Shown here one piece after another: positions 43,723 through 52,309 of a stretch of 64,000 nucleotides of DNA; position 1 is the first letter of the stretch; each line of letters starts with the position of its first letter. Under the pieces are notes generated by a model that was not told where the DNA came from, did not search any database, and saw only the letters and a list, made by a program, of their open reading frames with translations. The position numbers were made by a program, and so were the translations under genes. Location of the stretch: positions 2,542,001 to 2,606,000 of the forward strand of contig NC_019978.1 in assembly GCF_000328625.1 (NCBI RefSeq), given 5' to 3'. The DNA is from Halobacteroides halobius DSM 5150. Its GTDB lineage: Bacteria > Bacillota > Halanaerobiia > Halobacteroidales > Halobacteroidaceae.

Positions 43723-45402
43723 TTAAATTTTATACTTCTTTAATTTAGCTGCTAACCTATTAGGTATTTGAGCCTCTAATTTAATTCCTTGATTATCATA
43801 ACTTCTATTTAGTACTCGCCCTTCTTGATATATTCGATCTAGCCAATTGGCTTTATCATAAGACAATTTAAGCTTAACTTTAATCATTCCTTGAACAATA
43901 AAGGAAGAAATTTTATTTAGTAATCTTTCTTTCCCTTTGCCATGCAAAGCTGATATAACTACACTATTAGGGTAATCTCGTTGTAATAAATCTAACTTAT
44001 TATCTGCTACTAGGTCTGCTTTATTAAAAACAGTAATTATCTCTTTATCTAATACACCTAAATCTTCTAATTCATCATGAACTACTGCCATTCTTTCTTT
44101 TAAATTAGGATGACTACTATCAACCACATGTAATAATAAATTAGCTTCCTTAATCTCTTCTAAAGTTGCTTTAAAAGCAGCTATCAAATCATGTGGTAAC
44201 TTTTTAATAAATCCAACTGTATCACTAACAATCACTTGCCTACCTATTGGTAACTTTATTTGACGTAAAGTAGAATCTAAAGTAGCAAACAACCTACCTT
44301 TAGCTTCCACTTCTGCTTTAGTCAATAAATTCATTACAGTTGATTTACCTGCATTAGTATAGCCTACTAATGAAATGACTGGATGACGTCGATTTTTACG
44401 CTGTAACTGACGATTCTTTCTTATCTTCTTTAAATCTTTTTTTAACCGATGGATTCTTTTTCTGATTCTTCTACGGTCTATCTCTAATTTAGTCTCACCA
44501 GGCCCTCTAGTACCTATACCGCCACCTAATCGGGACATTTTAGCTCCTTGACCGATTAGTCTAGGCAATAAATACTTTAGTTGAGCTAATTCTACTTGTA
44601 GTTGGCCTTCTTTAGTTTGAGCTTGTTGGGCAAAGATATCTAAAATCAATTGGGTTCTATCTATTACTTTTACACCTAAACCCTCTTCTAGATTACTATA
44701 TTGAGCTGGAGTTAATTCATCATCAAAAATAATTACATTAGCTTGCTGGTTAATTAAAGTTCGCTTTATTTGACTAACTTTCCCTTGGCCTATGTAATAG
44801 GCGGGATCTACTACTCTATCTCTAATTGTTAAGTTTGTTACTACTTCTACTTTTGCTGTAGTAGTTAGATTTTTTAACTCTTTTAGGCTTTCTTCTTTAC
44901 TTCCTACCAAAATAGCCCGTTCTTGACTTTGTTTTATTTGATGAGTTTCTACATGACTTAATTCTTCTTCTAATTTATAGACAATATCTACATAATTAAA
45001 TGTATCAGCTTCCTTTAATCCAAGTTGTTGCTTTGCTATACCAGTCAATCTACCTTGTTTAATTTCAGGAAAGATAATCTCTAAGTACTGTCTATTTAAA
45101 TTAAAATAAGTCAAATTATCCAACCGATATTTTAAAACTAACTCTTTTTTTATCCTTCTCTTTCCTTTATGAAATACTAATATCCTTAATCCCGATAAAC
45201 GCTTTTTACTTCTTCTTCTTCTAACTCCTTCAATTAAATCTGTCTGTAAAGTGCCTAACTGATAATCTATTACTTGGCCTTTACGATTTAGTAATAAATT
45301 AATTTGCTCTTCGTTAAAATCAACTACCTTATTTAATAATTGTTGTGTAATTAACTTTCCGCGTTCTAATCTAAATTCTAATAATTTATCAAGATTATTA
45401 AT
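43723..45402 (-). CDS. hflX: GTPase HflX, long form, apparent AUU start
   Basis: A ribosome-associated GTPase that splits stalled ribosomes. G-domain motifs: GYTNAGKST, DTVGFIKKLPHDLI and NKAD; the N-terminal HflX domain has RVVDPAYYIGQGKV and the glycine-rich linker. The first ATG/GTG/TTG is a TTG at 45123, giving 466 aa and no Shine-Dalgarno. The frame is open 93 codons further and encodes the known extra N-terminal region (LNRKGQVIDY, RRRRSKKRLSGLR). GGAGGAG at 45410-45416 stands 7 nt before an ATT at 45402, preceded in frame by TAA. I therefore take ATT as start, 559 aa. Confidence 0.88.
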   Translation of the reverse strand: MNNLDKLLEFRLERGKLITQQLLNKVVDFNEEQINLLLNRKGQVIDYQLGTLQTDLIEGVRRRRSKKRLSGLRILVFHKGKRRIKKELVLKYRLDNLTYFNLNRQYLEIIFPEIKQGRLTGIAKQQLGLKEADTFNYVDIVYKLEEELSHVETHQIKQSQERAILVGSKEESLKELKNLTTTAKVEVVTNLTIRDRVVDPAYYIGQGKVSQIKRTLINQQANVIIFDDELTPAQYSNLEEGLGVKVIDRTQLILDIFAQQAQTKEGQLQVELAQLKYLLPRLIGQGAKMSRLGGGIGTRGPGETKLEIDRRRIRKRIHRLKKDLKKIRKNRQLQRKNRRHPVISLVGYTNAGKSTVMNLLTKAEVEAKGRLFATLDSTLRQIKLPIGRQVIVSDTVGFIKKLPHDLIAAFKATLEEIKEANLLLHVVDSSHPNLKERMAVVHDELEDLGVLDKEIITVFNKADLVADNKLDLLQRDYPNSVVISALHGKGKERLLNKISSFIVQGMIKVKLKLSYDKANWLDRIYQEGRVLNRSYDNQGIKLEAQIPNRLAAKLKKYKI

Positions 45403-45422
45403 TTGTTATCTCCTCCATTAAG

Positions 45423-46046
45423 TTACTCCGATAGGTGATAAGTTAGACTGATTAAGCCGATAGATAGATCTTCATTACGAACTTCAATTTCTTCAGGTAC
45501 CTCTAATCTAGTAGGAGCAAAATTCCAAATAGCTTCTACTCCATTAGCAACTAATTTGTTAGCAATCTGTTGAGCTGAATCTGCTGGTACAGCTACAATA
45601 GCAATTCTAATATCCTTTTCTTGTACTAAATCATCCAATTCAGATACAGAATGAATTTTTACATCTCCTAAATGATTCCCAATCTTACCTTGGTCTACAT
45701 CTAAAGCATAATTTATTTCAAGGCCTAAATTCCTAAAGTTGCCATAGTTAACTAGAGCTTGGCCCAAGTTCCCAGCCCCTATCAAGACAATCTCCCAATC
45801 ATTATCCAAACCTAAAATCTTCTCTAAGTTCTTTAATAAAACAGATACCTCATATCCTACTCCTCTTCTCCCAAATTCACCATAATAAGATAAATCTTTT
45901 CTTACCTGGGTAGAAGGAATTCCTAACATATTCCCTAAATCCTTAGATGAAATAACTTCTACTTGTTGTTCTGACAATTTTTGTAAACAGCGGTAATAAA
46001 GAGGTAACCTCTCTACTGTTGTTGCTGGAGTTCTTATTTCTTTCAT
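45423..46046 (-). CDS. rex: Redox-sensing transcriptional repressor Rex
   Basis: Senses the NADH/NAD+ ratio and controls fermentative genes. The 207-aa protein has an N-terminal winged helix (STQVRKDLSYYGEFGRRGVGY) and a Rossmann domain with LIGAGNLGQALVNY (about 89-102). It lies directly upstream of hflX on the same strand. I saw no clear Rex operator (TTGTGAA-N4-TTCACAA) in this window. Confidence 0.96.
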   Translation of the reverse strand: MKEIRTPATTVERLPLYYRCLQKLSEQQVEVISSKDLGNMLGIPSTQVRKDLSYYGEFGRRGVGYEVSVLLKNLEKILGLDNDWEIVLIGAGNLGQALVNYGNFRNLGLEINYALDVDQGKIGNHLGDVKIHSVSELDDLVQEKDIRIAIVAVPADSAQQIANKLVANGVEAIWNFAPTRLEVPEEIEVRNEDLSIGLISLTYHLSE

Positions 46047-46165
46047 AATATCTCTCCTTTTATAGTTTATAATAAGTATATTCTTGACTATTCATTAACT
46101 TTATTATAATCTTAAATTTAAGTCTGGTCAACCACAGAAGCTTCAAATATGAAGGAGGAAAACAA

Positions 46166-46951
46166 ATGAATTCAACTTATCTTGATCCTATAGCTTTTAA
46201 ACTAGGTCCTCTAACTGTTTACTGGTATGGAATTATTATGGCGTCTGCTGTATTAATTGGATTACTATTAGCTACTAACGAGGCTAAACGAAGAAATATC
46301 GATCCTGAATTAATTATAGATCTTGTCATTTGGGGGATTCCTTGTGCAATTATTGGAGCACGTACTTATTATGTCATCTTTCAATGGGATTATTATAGTC
46401 AACACCCTCAAGAAATTATTGCTATTTGGCACGGAGGGCTAGCTATTCATGGTGCCTTAATTGCTGCTTTATTAGCCGGGGTTACCTTTGCCTATAAAAA
46501 AGGAGTGTCCTTTTTAAAACTAACTGATATAGCTGCTCCTAGTATTATTTTAGGACAGGCTATTGGTAGATGGGGTAATTTTATGAACCAAGAAGCTCAT
46601 GGTGGCCCAGTCAGTAGAAATTTTTTAGAAAGCTTGCATCTACCGTATTGGATTATAGAACAAATGCAAATTAATGGCATCTATTATCATCCTACATTTT
46701 TATATGAATCAATCTGGAACTTATTAGTTTTCCTATTCTTAACTCTTTACTGGAAAAAACAAGACTTCCTCAAACCTGGTGAAGTATTTTTAAGTTATAT
46801 TAGTCTTTATTCTTTCGGTCGTTTCTTCATTGAAGAGATGAGAACAGATAGCTTAATGTTAGGTTCTTTTAAAATGGCTAAAGTAATTAGCGTTGTTATA
46901 ATTTTATTTTCTGTTGGAATTGGCTACTATAATCATTATATTAAAAACTAA
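46166..46951 (+). CDS. lgt: Prolipoprotein diacylglyceryl transferase
   Basis: Adds diacylglycerol to the Cys of lipoprotein precursors, first step of lipoprotein maturation at the membrane. The 261-aa protein has seven membrane segments; [11 protein letters not shown] and the Lgt signature [14 protein letters not shown] (about 134-147, with the conserved Arg) are present. AAGGAGG precedes the ATG by 7 nt. Substrates within this window include GerAC. Confidence 0.96.
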   Translation: MNSTYLDPIAFKLGPLTVYWYGIIMASAVLIGLLLATNEAKRRNIDPELIIDLVIWGIPCAIIGARTYYVIFQWDYYSQHPQEIIAIWHGGLAIHGALIAALLAGVTFAYKKGVSFLKLTDIAAPSIILGQAIGRWGNFMNQEAHGGPVSRNFLESLHLPYWIIEQMQINGIYYHPTFLYESIWNLLVFLFLTLYWKKQDFLKPGEVFLSYISLYSFGRFFIEEMRTDSLMLGSFKMAKVISVVIILFSVGIGYYNHYIKN

Positions 46952-46973
46952 TAATTATTTAAGGGGGCCAACA

Positions 46974-47882
46974 ATGAAAGATTATATCACTGATGTACCT
47001 GGAATTAAAGTAGGTCATGCCCATAGTAAAGAAGGAATGACAGGATGTACTGTTATTTTAACTGAAAAAGGAGCTACTACTGGAGTAGATGTTAGAGGAT
47101 CGGCACCTGGTACTAGAGAACTAGCCCTTTTAGATCCTATTAATACAGTAGACAAAGCTCATGCTATTTTATTAACTGGAGGAAGCGCTTTTGGATTATC
47201 TGCTGCAGATGGAGTTATGACTACTCTAGAAAACAAAAAAATCGGCTTTAATGTAGGCGTTACTAAAGTACCTATTGTTCCTGCAGCTGTTCTATTTGAT
47301 CTTGAGGTTGGGGATTATCAAATCAGACCTAATGCTACAATGGGCCAACAAGCAACCAAAAATGCTTCTTCCACTGAAACTAGACTAGGAAAAGTAGGAG
47401 CTGGGATGGGATGTACTGTAGGAAAACTACTAGGCATAGAGCAAGCTAGTCCTAGTGGTTTAGGTAGTGCCAGCCTACAATTAACAGATGAAATTTATGT
47501 TGGAGCTCTAGTAGCAGTTAATGCCTTTGGAGATATTTTAGATAAGAAAGGAAAAATTATTGCTGGCTGTAAGGATGAACAAGGAGATTTCATCAATACT
47601 TATCAAGCAATGAAAGAAGAAGAAATAAAAGGTTTTGGTAAAAATACCACCATTGGGGTAGTTGCAACCAATGTTCAATTAACCAAAACCGAAGCTAACA
47701 AGGTAGCTCAAGTAGCTCATAATGGTTATGCAAAACATATTCGTCCTGTCCACACTATGTTAGATGGAGATACTATTTTTGCTTTAAGTACAGGTGATAA
47801 AAGGATAGATATTAATCTGCTAGCTACAGCAGCTAGTCAAGTAATGGGCCAAGCGATCGTAAAAGCAATTGACAATGTATAA
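46974..47882 (+). CDS. P1-family peptidase (DmpA/L-aminopeptidase-like)
   Basis: A 302-aa self-cleaving N-terminal-nucleophile hydrolase of MEROPS family S58/P1. Motifs: DVPGIKVGHA, GGSAFGLSAADGV and the probable autocleavage site GLGSASLQL. I start at 46974, 7 nt after AAGGGGG; an upstream in-frame TTG would overlap lgt. The final residues, KAIDNV, are encoded by a copy of the short AATTGACAAT repeat, also seen in the pur region. It probably degrades small peptides or amides. Confidence 0.88.
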   Translation: MKDYITDVPGIKVGHAHSKEGMTGCTVILTEKGATTGVDVRGSAPGTRELALLDPINTVDKAHAILLTGGSAFGLSAADGVMTTLENKKIGFNVGVTKVPIVPAAVLFDLEVGDYQIRPNATMGQQATKNASSTETRLGKVGAGMGCTVGKLLGIEQASPSGLGSASLQLTDEIYVGALVAVNAFGDILDKKGKIIAGCKDEQGDFINTYQAMKEEEIKGFGKNTTIGVVATNVQLTKTEANKVAQVAHNGYAKHIRPVHTMLDGDTIFALSTGDKRIDINLLATAASQVMGQAIVKAIDNV

Positions 47883-47893
47883 TTTACAATTAT
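47865..47893. repeat. AATTGACAAT-type short repeat, copy 1
   Basis: GCAATTGACAATGTATAATT followed by TACAATTA. It overlaps the end of the P1 peptidase gene and the stop of tdk. Related copies lie at 60091, 61085 and 61280 in the pur region. Confidence 0.6.
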
Positions 47894-48525
47894 TTCTTCA
47901 CCTCGTGACAACGACGACAACGAGCTTCATACTCTTCATCTCTACGGGGATTATCATCCCACTCCGTAGTAGAACCCGCTCCTACTACTACCACTGGATC
48001 ATCAATACTAGCTGGTTGACCAGCAATTAATCTCTGGTTTCTAGTAGCAGGGTTAGCACACTTAACACAGACAGCATGTAACTTAGTAACATATTCAGCT
48101 CGAGCCATTAATTCTGGGATAGGTTTGAAACCTCGTCCTGCAAAATCAGTATCTAATCCAGCAATAATCACCCTTAACCCCTGCTGCGCTAGCTCATCTG
48201 CTAAAGGAACCAATTCTTCAGAAAAAAACTGTCCCTCATCGATAGCTACCACATCTATAGTATCTGTTTCTTTTTTTTCTTTAATTTTATGATTAATATC
48301 ACTTACATTATCTACAATTTCTGCTGTTATTTTATTTCCAGTATGAGTAGTAACCTCAGTATCACTATAACGATTATCAATACTTGGTTTAAAAACTAAA
48401 ATATCCTGTTCAGCAATCATAGCTCGTTCAACCCTTCTAATCAATTCACTACTTTTACCTGAAAACATTACCCCAGTAATAACTTCTAGCCAACCTGTTT
48501 CTACACTTCCATAATAGCCATGCAC
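47890..48525 (-). CDS. tdk: Thymidine kinase
   Basis: Salvages thymidine to dTMP. The 211-aa type II enzyme has the P-loop GVMFSGKSSELIRR (about 17-30), the catalytic Glu in AIDEGQFF and a C-terminal zinc site made by CVKCANPA and CRRCHEVKK. The start is a GTG with GGAAGGGG 8 nt upstream. It is convergent with the P1 peptidase; 7 nt separate the stops. Confidence 0.96.
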   Translation of the reverse strand: MHGYYGSVETGWLEVITGVMFSGKSSELIRRVERAMIAEQDILVFKPSIDNRYSDTEVTTHTGNKITAEIVDNVSDINHKIKEKKETDTIDVVAIDEGQFFSEELVPLADELAQQGLRVIIAGLDTDFAGRGFKPIPELMARAEYVTKLHAVCVKCANPATRNQRLIAGQPASIDDPVVVVGAGSTTEWDDNPRRDEEYEARCRRCHEVKK

Positions 48526-48654
48526 TAATAAAACCCCTTCCTAAAGTTGATTATAATTTCTACCTTTACTATTATAAGATTATCTTTAACAAAAAACAAC
48601 CTTAAATAATTAATTTTGAATCCAAAATAACTCTGTTTTTTTATTACTAATAGA

Positions 48655-48815
48655 GGATAATTTCAAGTTTTGTCTAAATATGACTATAAAGCAACCTATG
48701 CTACCAATTAATAAATCAATTATAAAGGAGCTATGAAGTATAATCTATAACTGGTCACCTAAGGGTTATATGGAGCTAATGGTGAACCCACCCTGTATTT
48801 TTTAATATAAGGAGG
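48655..48815 (+). promoter_or_regulatory. Structured 5' leader of the GGDEF/HD-GYP gene
   Basis: A GC-richer island in an AT-rich gap. TATAAC (48746) pairs with GTTATA (48765). GGTCACC (48753) can pair, with a one-base bulge, with GGTGAACC (48781). Alternatively GGTG (48781) pairs with CACC (48789) just before CTGTATTTTTT, giving a small terminator-like hairpin. These exclusive pairings suggest a switch. I could not match it to the c-di-GMP or any other known riboswitch consensus. Confidence 0.4.
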
Positions 48816-48820
48816 ATATA

Positions 48821-50419
48821 ATGATTATTAATCAAGAACCCCAGCCTAATGAAGCTAAGAAAAAAGACTTTGCTAAATTTACGATCCTTTTATTAATTCT
48901 CTCATTAATTTTAGTAACTACTTCTCTTTTAATAAATAAATACCTATATTTAACCTATGCCATCTTAATTATCATCATAATCTATACTATACATAAGTTA
49001 AGAGTTACTAAAGTTAAAGAAAAGAAAAAAGAATTTCGTAGTCTCCTTGAAAAACATAAAATATTATTAAACAATGTTGAAACGCAAATTTGGTATGCAA
49101 ACGATACGGATTCATACGGAATGGTAAACCAAGCCCATGCAGATTTTTTAGGAGTAGAAAAAGAAGAATTGAAAGACAAAAACTGTATTACTAGCAATCA
49201 GGAGGTATTTACTACCAAAGAAAAGATTACAACTAAACAATGGGTTAAAAACTATAAAGGTCAAAAAAGACTATTATCGATTACAAAAATACCTAAATTA
49301 AATACTGCAAATGAAGTTGAATATGTAATCTGCACTGCTGAAGATATAACTAAAGAATATAAAAAAGAAGAAAAAATAAAACGTTTGACTTTTCATGATA
49401 GCCTAACTGGTCTCTATAATAGAAGGTATTTTGAACAAGAATTACAAAGACTTGATACCCAAAGGCAATTACCTTTAAGTATCATCATTGGAGATGTTAA
49501 TGGACTTAAATTAGCTAATGATGCATTTGGGCATCATTTAGGAGATAAGTTATTAAGGAAAGCTGCTCAAACCATCAAGAACTCTTGTCGTAATGAAGAT
49601 ATTGTAGCCCGTTGGGGAGGAGATGAATTTGCAATTTTATTACCTCAAACTACTGAAAAAGATGTTAAAAAAGTCTGTTCTAGAATAGAAAAAGACTGTA
49701 AAGAAAAAGATTTAGGTCTAATTGACATTAGTATTAGCTTAGGACATGCAACTAAAAAACTACCTACCCAAAGCTCTAAAGATATCTTTAAAGAAGCAGA
49801 AGACTGGATGTATAAAAAGAAATTAAAAAAGAGCAGAAAGTTTCATAATAAAACCATCTCCTCATTAAAAGAAACTTTAAAGAAAAAAACTCATGAAACA
49901 TTAGAACACGGCCAAAGAATAGAAAGCTTAGCTCTTAAATTAGGAAAAAAATTAAACCTAGCAAAGCCTAAATTAAATAATCTATCTTTACTTGCTAAGT
50001 TCCATGATTTAGGTAAGGTAGCAATCTCAAAAAAAATACTCGAAAAGAATAAGTCTTTAACAGAAGAAGAGTGGGGGAAGATACAAGAACACACTAAAAT
50101 AGGATACCAGATAGCAAAATCTTCTTTTGAATTACGTCATATTTCACAAGAAATTTTAAATCATCATGAATGGTGGAATGGCTCAGGTTATCCCCAGGGA
50201 TTAAAAGAAGAAGAAATTCCTCTTTTAGCAAGAATAATTGCTATCATTGATGCTTATGATGTGATGATTCATGGAAGGACATACCAAAAACCACTTAGTG
50301 AACAAAAGGTTTTAAAAGAGATTAAAAAGAAAGCAGGAATTCAATTTGACCCTAAGTTAGTGGAAGAATTCATGAAAATAATAAGTAATAACAAAAAAGC
50401 AAGAGAGAGGGCTGATTAA
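48821..50419 (+). CDS. PAS-GGDEF-HD-GYP cyclic-di-GMP signalling protein
   Basis: A 532-aa membrane protein that can both make and degrade cyclic di-GMP. Two N-terminal hydrophobic segments (about 20-38 and 43-60) are followed by a PAS-like domain (about 75-185). The GGDEF domain has RWGGDEFAI (about 262-270) and GDVNGLKLAND. The HD-GYP domain has FHDLGK (about 392-397) and HHEWWNGSGYP (about 449-459). Both active sites look intact. The stop overlaps the end of the convergent patatin-like gene by 4 bases. Confidence 0.92.
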   Translation: MIINQEPQPNEAKKKDFAKFTILLLILSLILVTTSLLINKYLYLTYAILIIIIIYTIHKLRVTKVKEKKKEFRSLLEKHKILLNNVETQIWYANDTDSYGMVNQAHADFLGVEKEELKDKNCITSNQEVFTTKEKITTKQWVKNYKGQKRLLSITKIPKLNTANEVEYVICTAEDITKEYKKEEKIKRLTFHDSLTGLYNRRYFEQELQRLDTQRQLPLSIIIGDVNGLKLANDAFGHHLGDKLLRKAAQTIKNSCRNEDIVARWGGDEFAILLPQTTEKDVKKVCSRIEKDCKEKDLGLIDISISLGHATKKLPTQSSKDIFKEAEDWMYKKKLKKSRKFHNKTISSLKETLKKKTHETLEHGQRIESLALKLGKKLNLAKPKLNNLSLLAKFHDLGKVAISKKILEKNKSLTEEEWGKIQEHTKIGYQIAKSSFELRHISQEILNHHEWWNGSGYPQGLKEEEIPLLARIIAIIDAYDVMIHGRTYQKPLSEQKVLKEIKKKAGIQFDPKLVEEFMKIISNNKKARERAD

Positions 50420-51681
50420 CCCTCTCTTTTATAGTAATTGTGGACTGGAAATTCTTGTTTATAAACCCTAATTTTCTTTCTTTGCCCGATAAAGAAGTAA
50501 CCAGCCTTGGCCCTAGCTCCCTGATTCCAAATAAAATGTAATAAGCCCTTGATTTTATTTCTTGTTGGCTGGATAAAATTAACAAATAATACCGTATCAT
50601 CACTTTCTATTCGATTATAATGAGAATAACTATCTCTTCCATCTAAATCGATTACAGTAAATTTTTTACCCAATCTTTTAGCTACTAGATAAGCAAATAG
50701 ATAGTTATCATCATTTAGAGTGACTATTCCATCTATCTGCTTTAATTTCACTTGCTTTCTAATATAACCTTCCATAACCTGACTATATTCTTCTATTTCA
50801 ACTGTTGTTCCCTCTAGCTGTCTATTATTCTTCCCCCTAAAATCAGCTGGTAGTTTTCTATCTATAAAATAATCTAGATTATCCTTTACTTGCTGATAGC
50901 CGGACATATATAATTTGTTTTTCTCTTCTCTAGATAAAGAAAAATCTATTACTTTAATCCCTAAAGTCGGTATTGAAATGACATAAGCATCCGAAAGCTC
51001 AATTTGTCTTCTCTCATTAACTGTCATTACCATCTCTAATAAGTTAGTTAAATAGTCTATCAAATTGTCTATTTTACTTGGTTGACCAGGTTTTTCATCT
51101 ATTAATATTAAACCTAAAGTAGGACGAGATGAATCAGCAAAGACTTGTAAAGGAAAATTATTCATTACTCCTCCATCAATATATAGCCTAGAGTTATAAT
51201 GATATGGCTTATAAAAGATAGGTATACTCATTGACATCCTCACTGCTTTAGCTACCGAAAATTGTGGGGTCTGTTCTTTCGAAAACACCTTTGTGCTTCT
51301 ATATGTTGCATCAGAAGCTATAACCTTAACTTCTTTATTTAAATCTTCGAAGACTCTTACCCCTTTTGCTTCTAACCTCTCTGCCATCCAATCCAAAAAT
51401 TCATTTCCCTTATATATCCCGTATTCGGTAAATAATCTTATGATAGAAAAATCATCTTTAAAATCCTCTAAATCTTGCTGATAAATTAATTCTTTTAACT
51501 TGTCAATGCTATATCCTGCCCCATATAGTGTAGCTATAATTGCACCTACTGAACTGCCTGCAAGACTGACTATTTCAATCCCTTCTTCTTCTAAAGCTTT
51601 TATACCACCTAAATGGGCTATTCCTTTTACTCCACCACCACTTATAGATAAATTAATCCTTAAATCACTTATTAAATCCAC
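50416..51681 (-). CDS. Patatin-like phospholipase with C-terminal extension
   Basis: A lipid acyl hydrolase. The oxyanion loop SGGGVKGIAHLGG (about 14-26), nucleophile GSSVG (about 43-47) and catalytic YIDGGVMNNFPL (about 167-178) are present in the first 260 residues. The last 130 residues are an added region with TVIDLDGRD and DDTVLFVNF, which I do not recognise. The only standard start, GTG at 51681, lies inside the AAGGAGGTG Shine-Dalgarno; the best-spaced codon is an ATA at 51672. The true N-terminus is therefore uncertain by a few residues. Confidence 0.87.
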   Translation of the reverse strand: MDLISDLRINLSISGGGVKGIAHLGGIKALEEEGIEIVSLAGSSVGAIIATLYGAGYSIDKLKELIYQQDLEDFKDDFSIIRLFTEYGIYKGNEFLDWMAERLEAKGVRVFEDLNKEVKVIASDATYRSTKVFSKEQTPQFSVAKAVRMSMSIPIFYKPYHYNSRLYIDGGVMNNFPLQVFADSSRPTLGLILIDEKPGQPSKIDNLIDYLTNLLEMVMTVNERRQIELSDAYVISIPTLGIKVIDFSLSREEKNKLYMSGYQQVKDNLDYFIDRKLPADFRGKNNRQLEGTTVEIEEYSQVMEGYIRKQVKLKQIDGIVTLNDDNYLFAYLVAKRLGKKFTVIDLDGRDSYSHYNRIESDDTVLFVNFIQPTRNKIKGLLHFIWNQGARAKAGYFFIGQRKKIRVYKQEFPVHNYYKREG

Positions 51682-51809
51682 CTCCTTAATCTATACCCTT
51701 ATAATTAATATATTTCTAGTTGATAGCTTTTGTTACCTAATAATTAAAAAAATAGCCTTTCATTAGAATTGGAAATATTATATAATATTTAATAGAAAGG
51801 AGGAAAAAA

Positions 51810-52247
51810 TTGAAAAAAAGAATATGGTTGTACTTATTAGTTTTATTTGTTTTTATTTTCTCCAGTAATATTATTCTAGCTAAAGACATAGTTGAAATTA
51901 AAAAAAATATCTACCCTGCAAATATCTTAAATTTATACAAGACTGGAGATAAATACCCTTCTGTAGGTATTAAGCACCATTTAGAAAAAGGAATTTATTT
52001 AGGGGGGAACTTAGAATATCAGCAAAGTGATGGAGCAGAATTAGAATTAAGTTCAGTTTATATGATTCCAGATGTTTTTATTTTTGATTTTTATGGTGGA
52101 GGAGGATTAAAAGTAAATATTAAGAACAAAGACCTAGATCCTTATCTACTATTAGGAAATCAATTTATCTTCTTATTTTCCGAAGTTAAATATTATTTAT
52201 CTGAGGATCAAGTAGAATCTCGTGCTGGATTTAAGTTTAAATTTTAA
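51810..52247 (+). CDS. Small exported protein, probable outer-membrane beta-barrel
   Basis: 145 aa with a clear signal peptide (KKR start, hydrophobic 6-21, cleavage likely after LAKD-adjacent small residues). The mature part alternates polar and aromatic residues in short strands (GIYLGGNLEYQQ, VFIFDFYGG, FLFSEVKYYL) and ends RAGFKFKF, a terminal Phe as in barrel proteins inserted by BamA. The start is a TTG with AAAGGAGG 6-7 nt upstream. No close family recognised; barrel and location are inference. Confidence 0.7.
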   Translation: MKKRIWLYLLVLFVFIFSSNIILAKDIVEIKKNIYPANILNLYKTGDKYPSVGIKHHLEKGIYLGGNLEYQQSDGAELELSSVYMIPDVFIFDFYGGGGLKVNIKNKDLDPYLLLGNQFIFLFSEVKYYLSEDQVESRAGFKFKF

Positions 52248-52260
52248 TCCAAAATTAAAC

Positions 52261-52282
52261 AAGGACGCCAGTTGGCGTCCTT
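52261..52282. terminator. Bidirectional terminator between the barrel-like gene and purL
   Basis: AAGGACGCCA-GT-TGGCGTCCTT, ten-base stem between convergent genes. Confidence 0.85.
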
Positions 52283-52309
52283 TAGATTTACCCTAGAAAT
52301 AATTTATTA

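Noticed and set aside
46914-46973. N-terminal extension of the P1 peptidase starting at a TTG inside lgt
   Set aside because: The ATG at 46974 has its own AAGGGGG Shine-Dalgarno and the product then begins with the family sequence DYITDVPGIKVG.
48655-48815. Cyclic-di-GMP-I (GEMM) riboswitch upstream of the GGDEF/HD-GYP gene
   Set aside because: The context fits and CTAAGGG is suggestive, but the conserved GCAAACC, GACGCAAAGC and GGGTTACC parts are not present in the right order.
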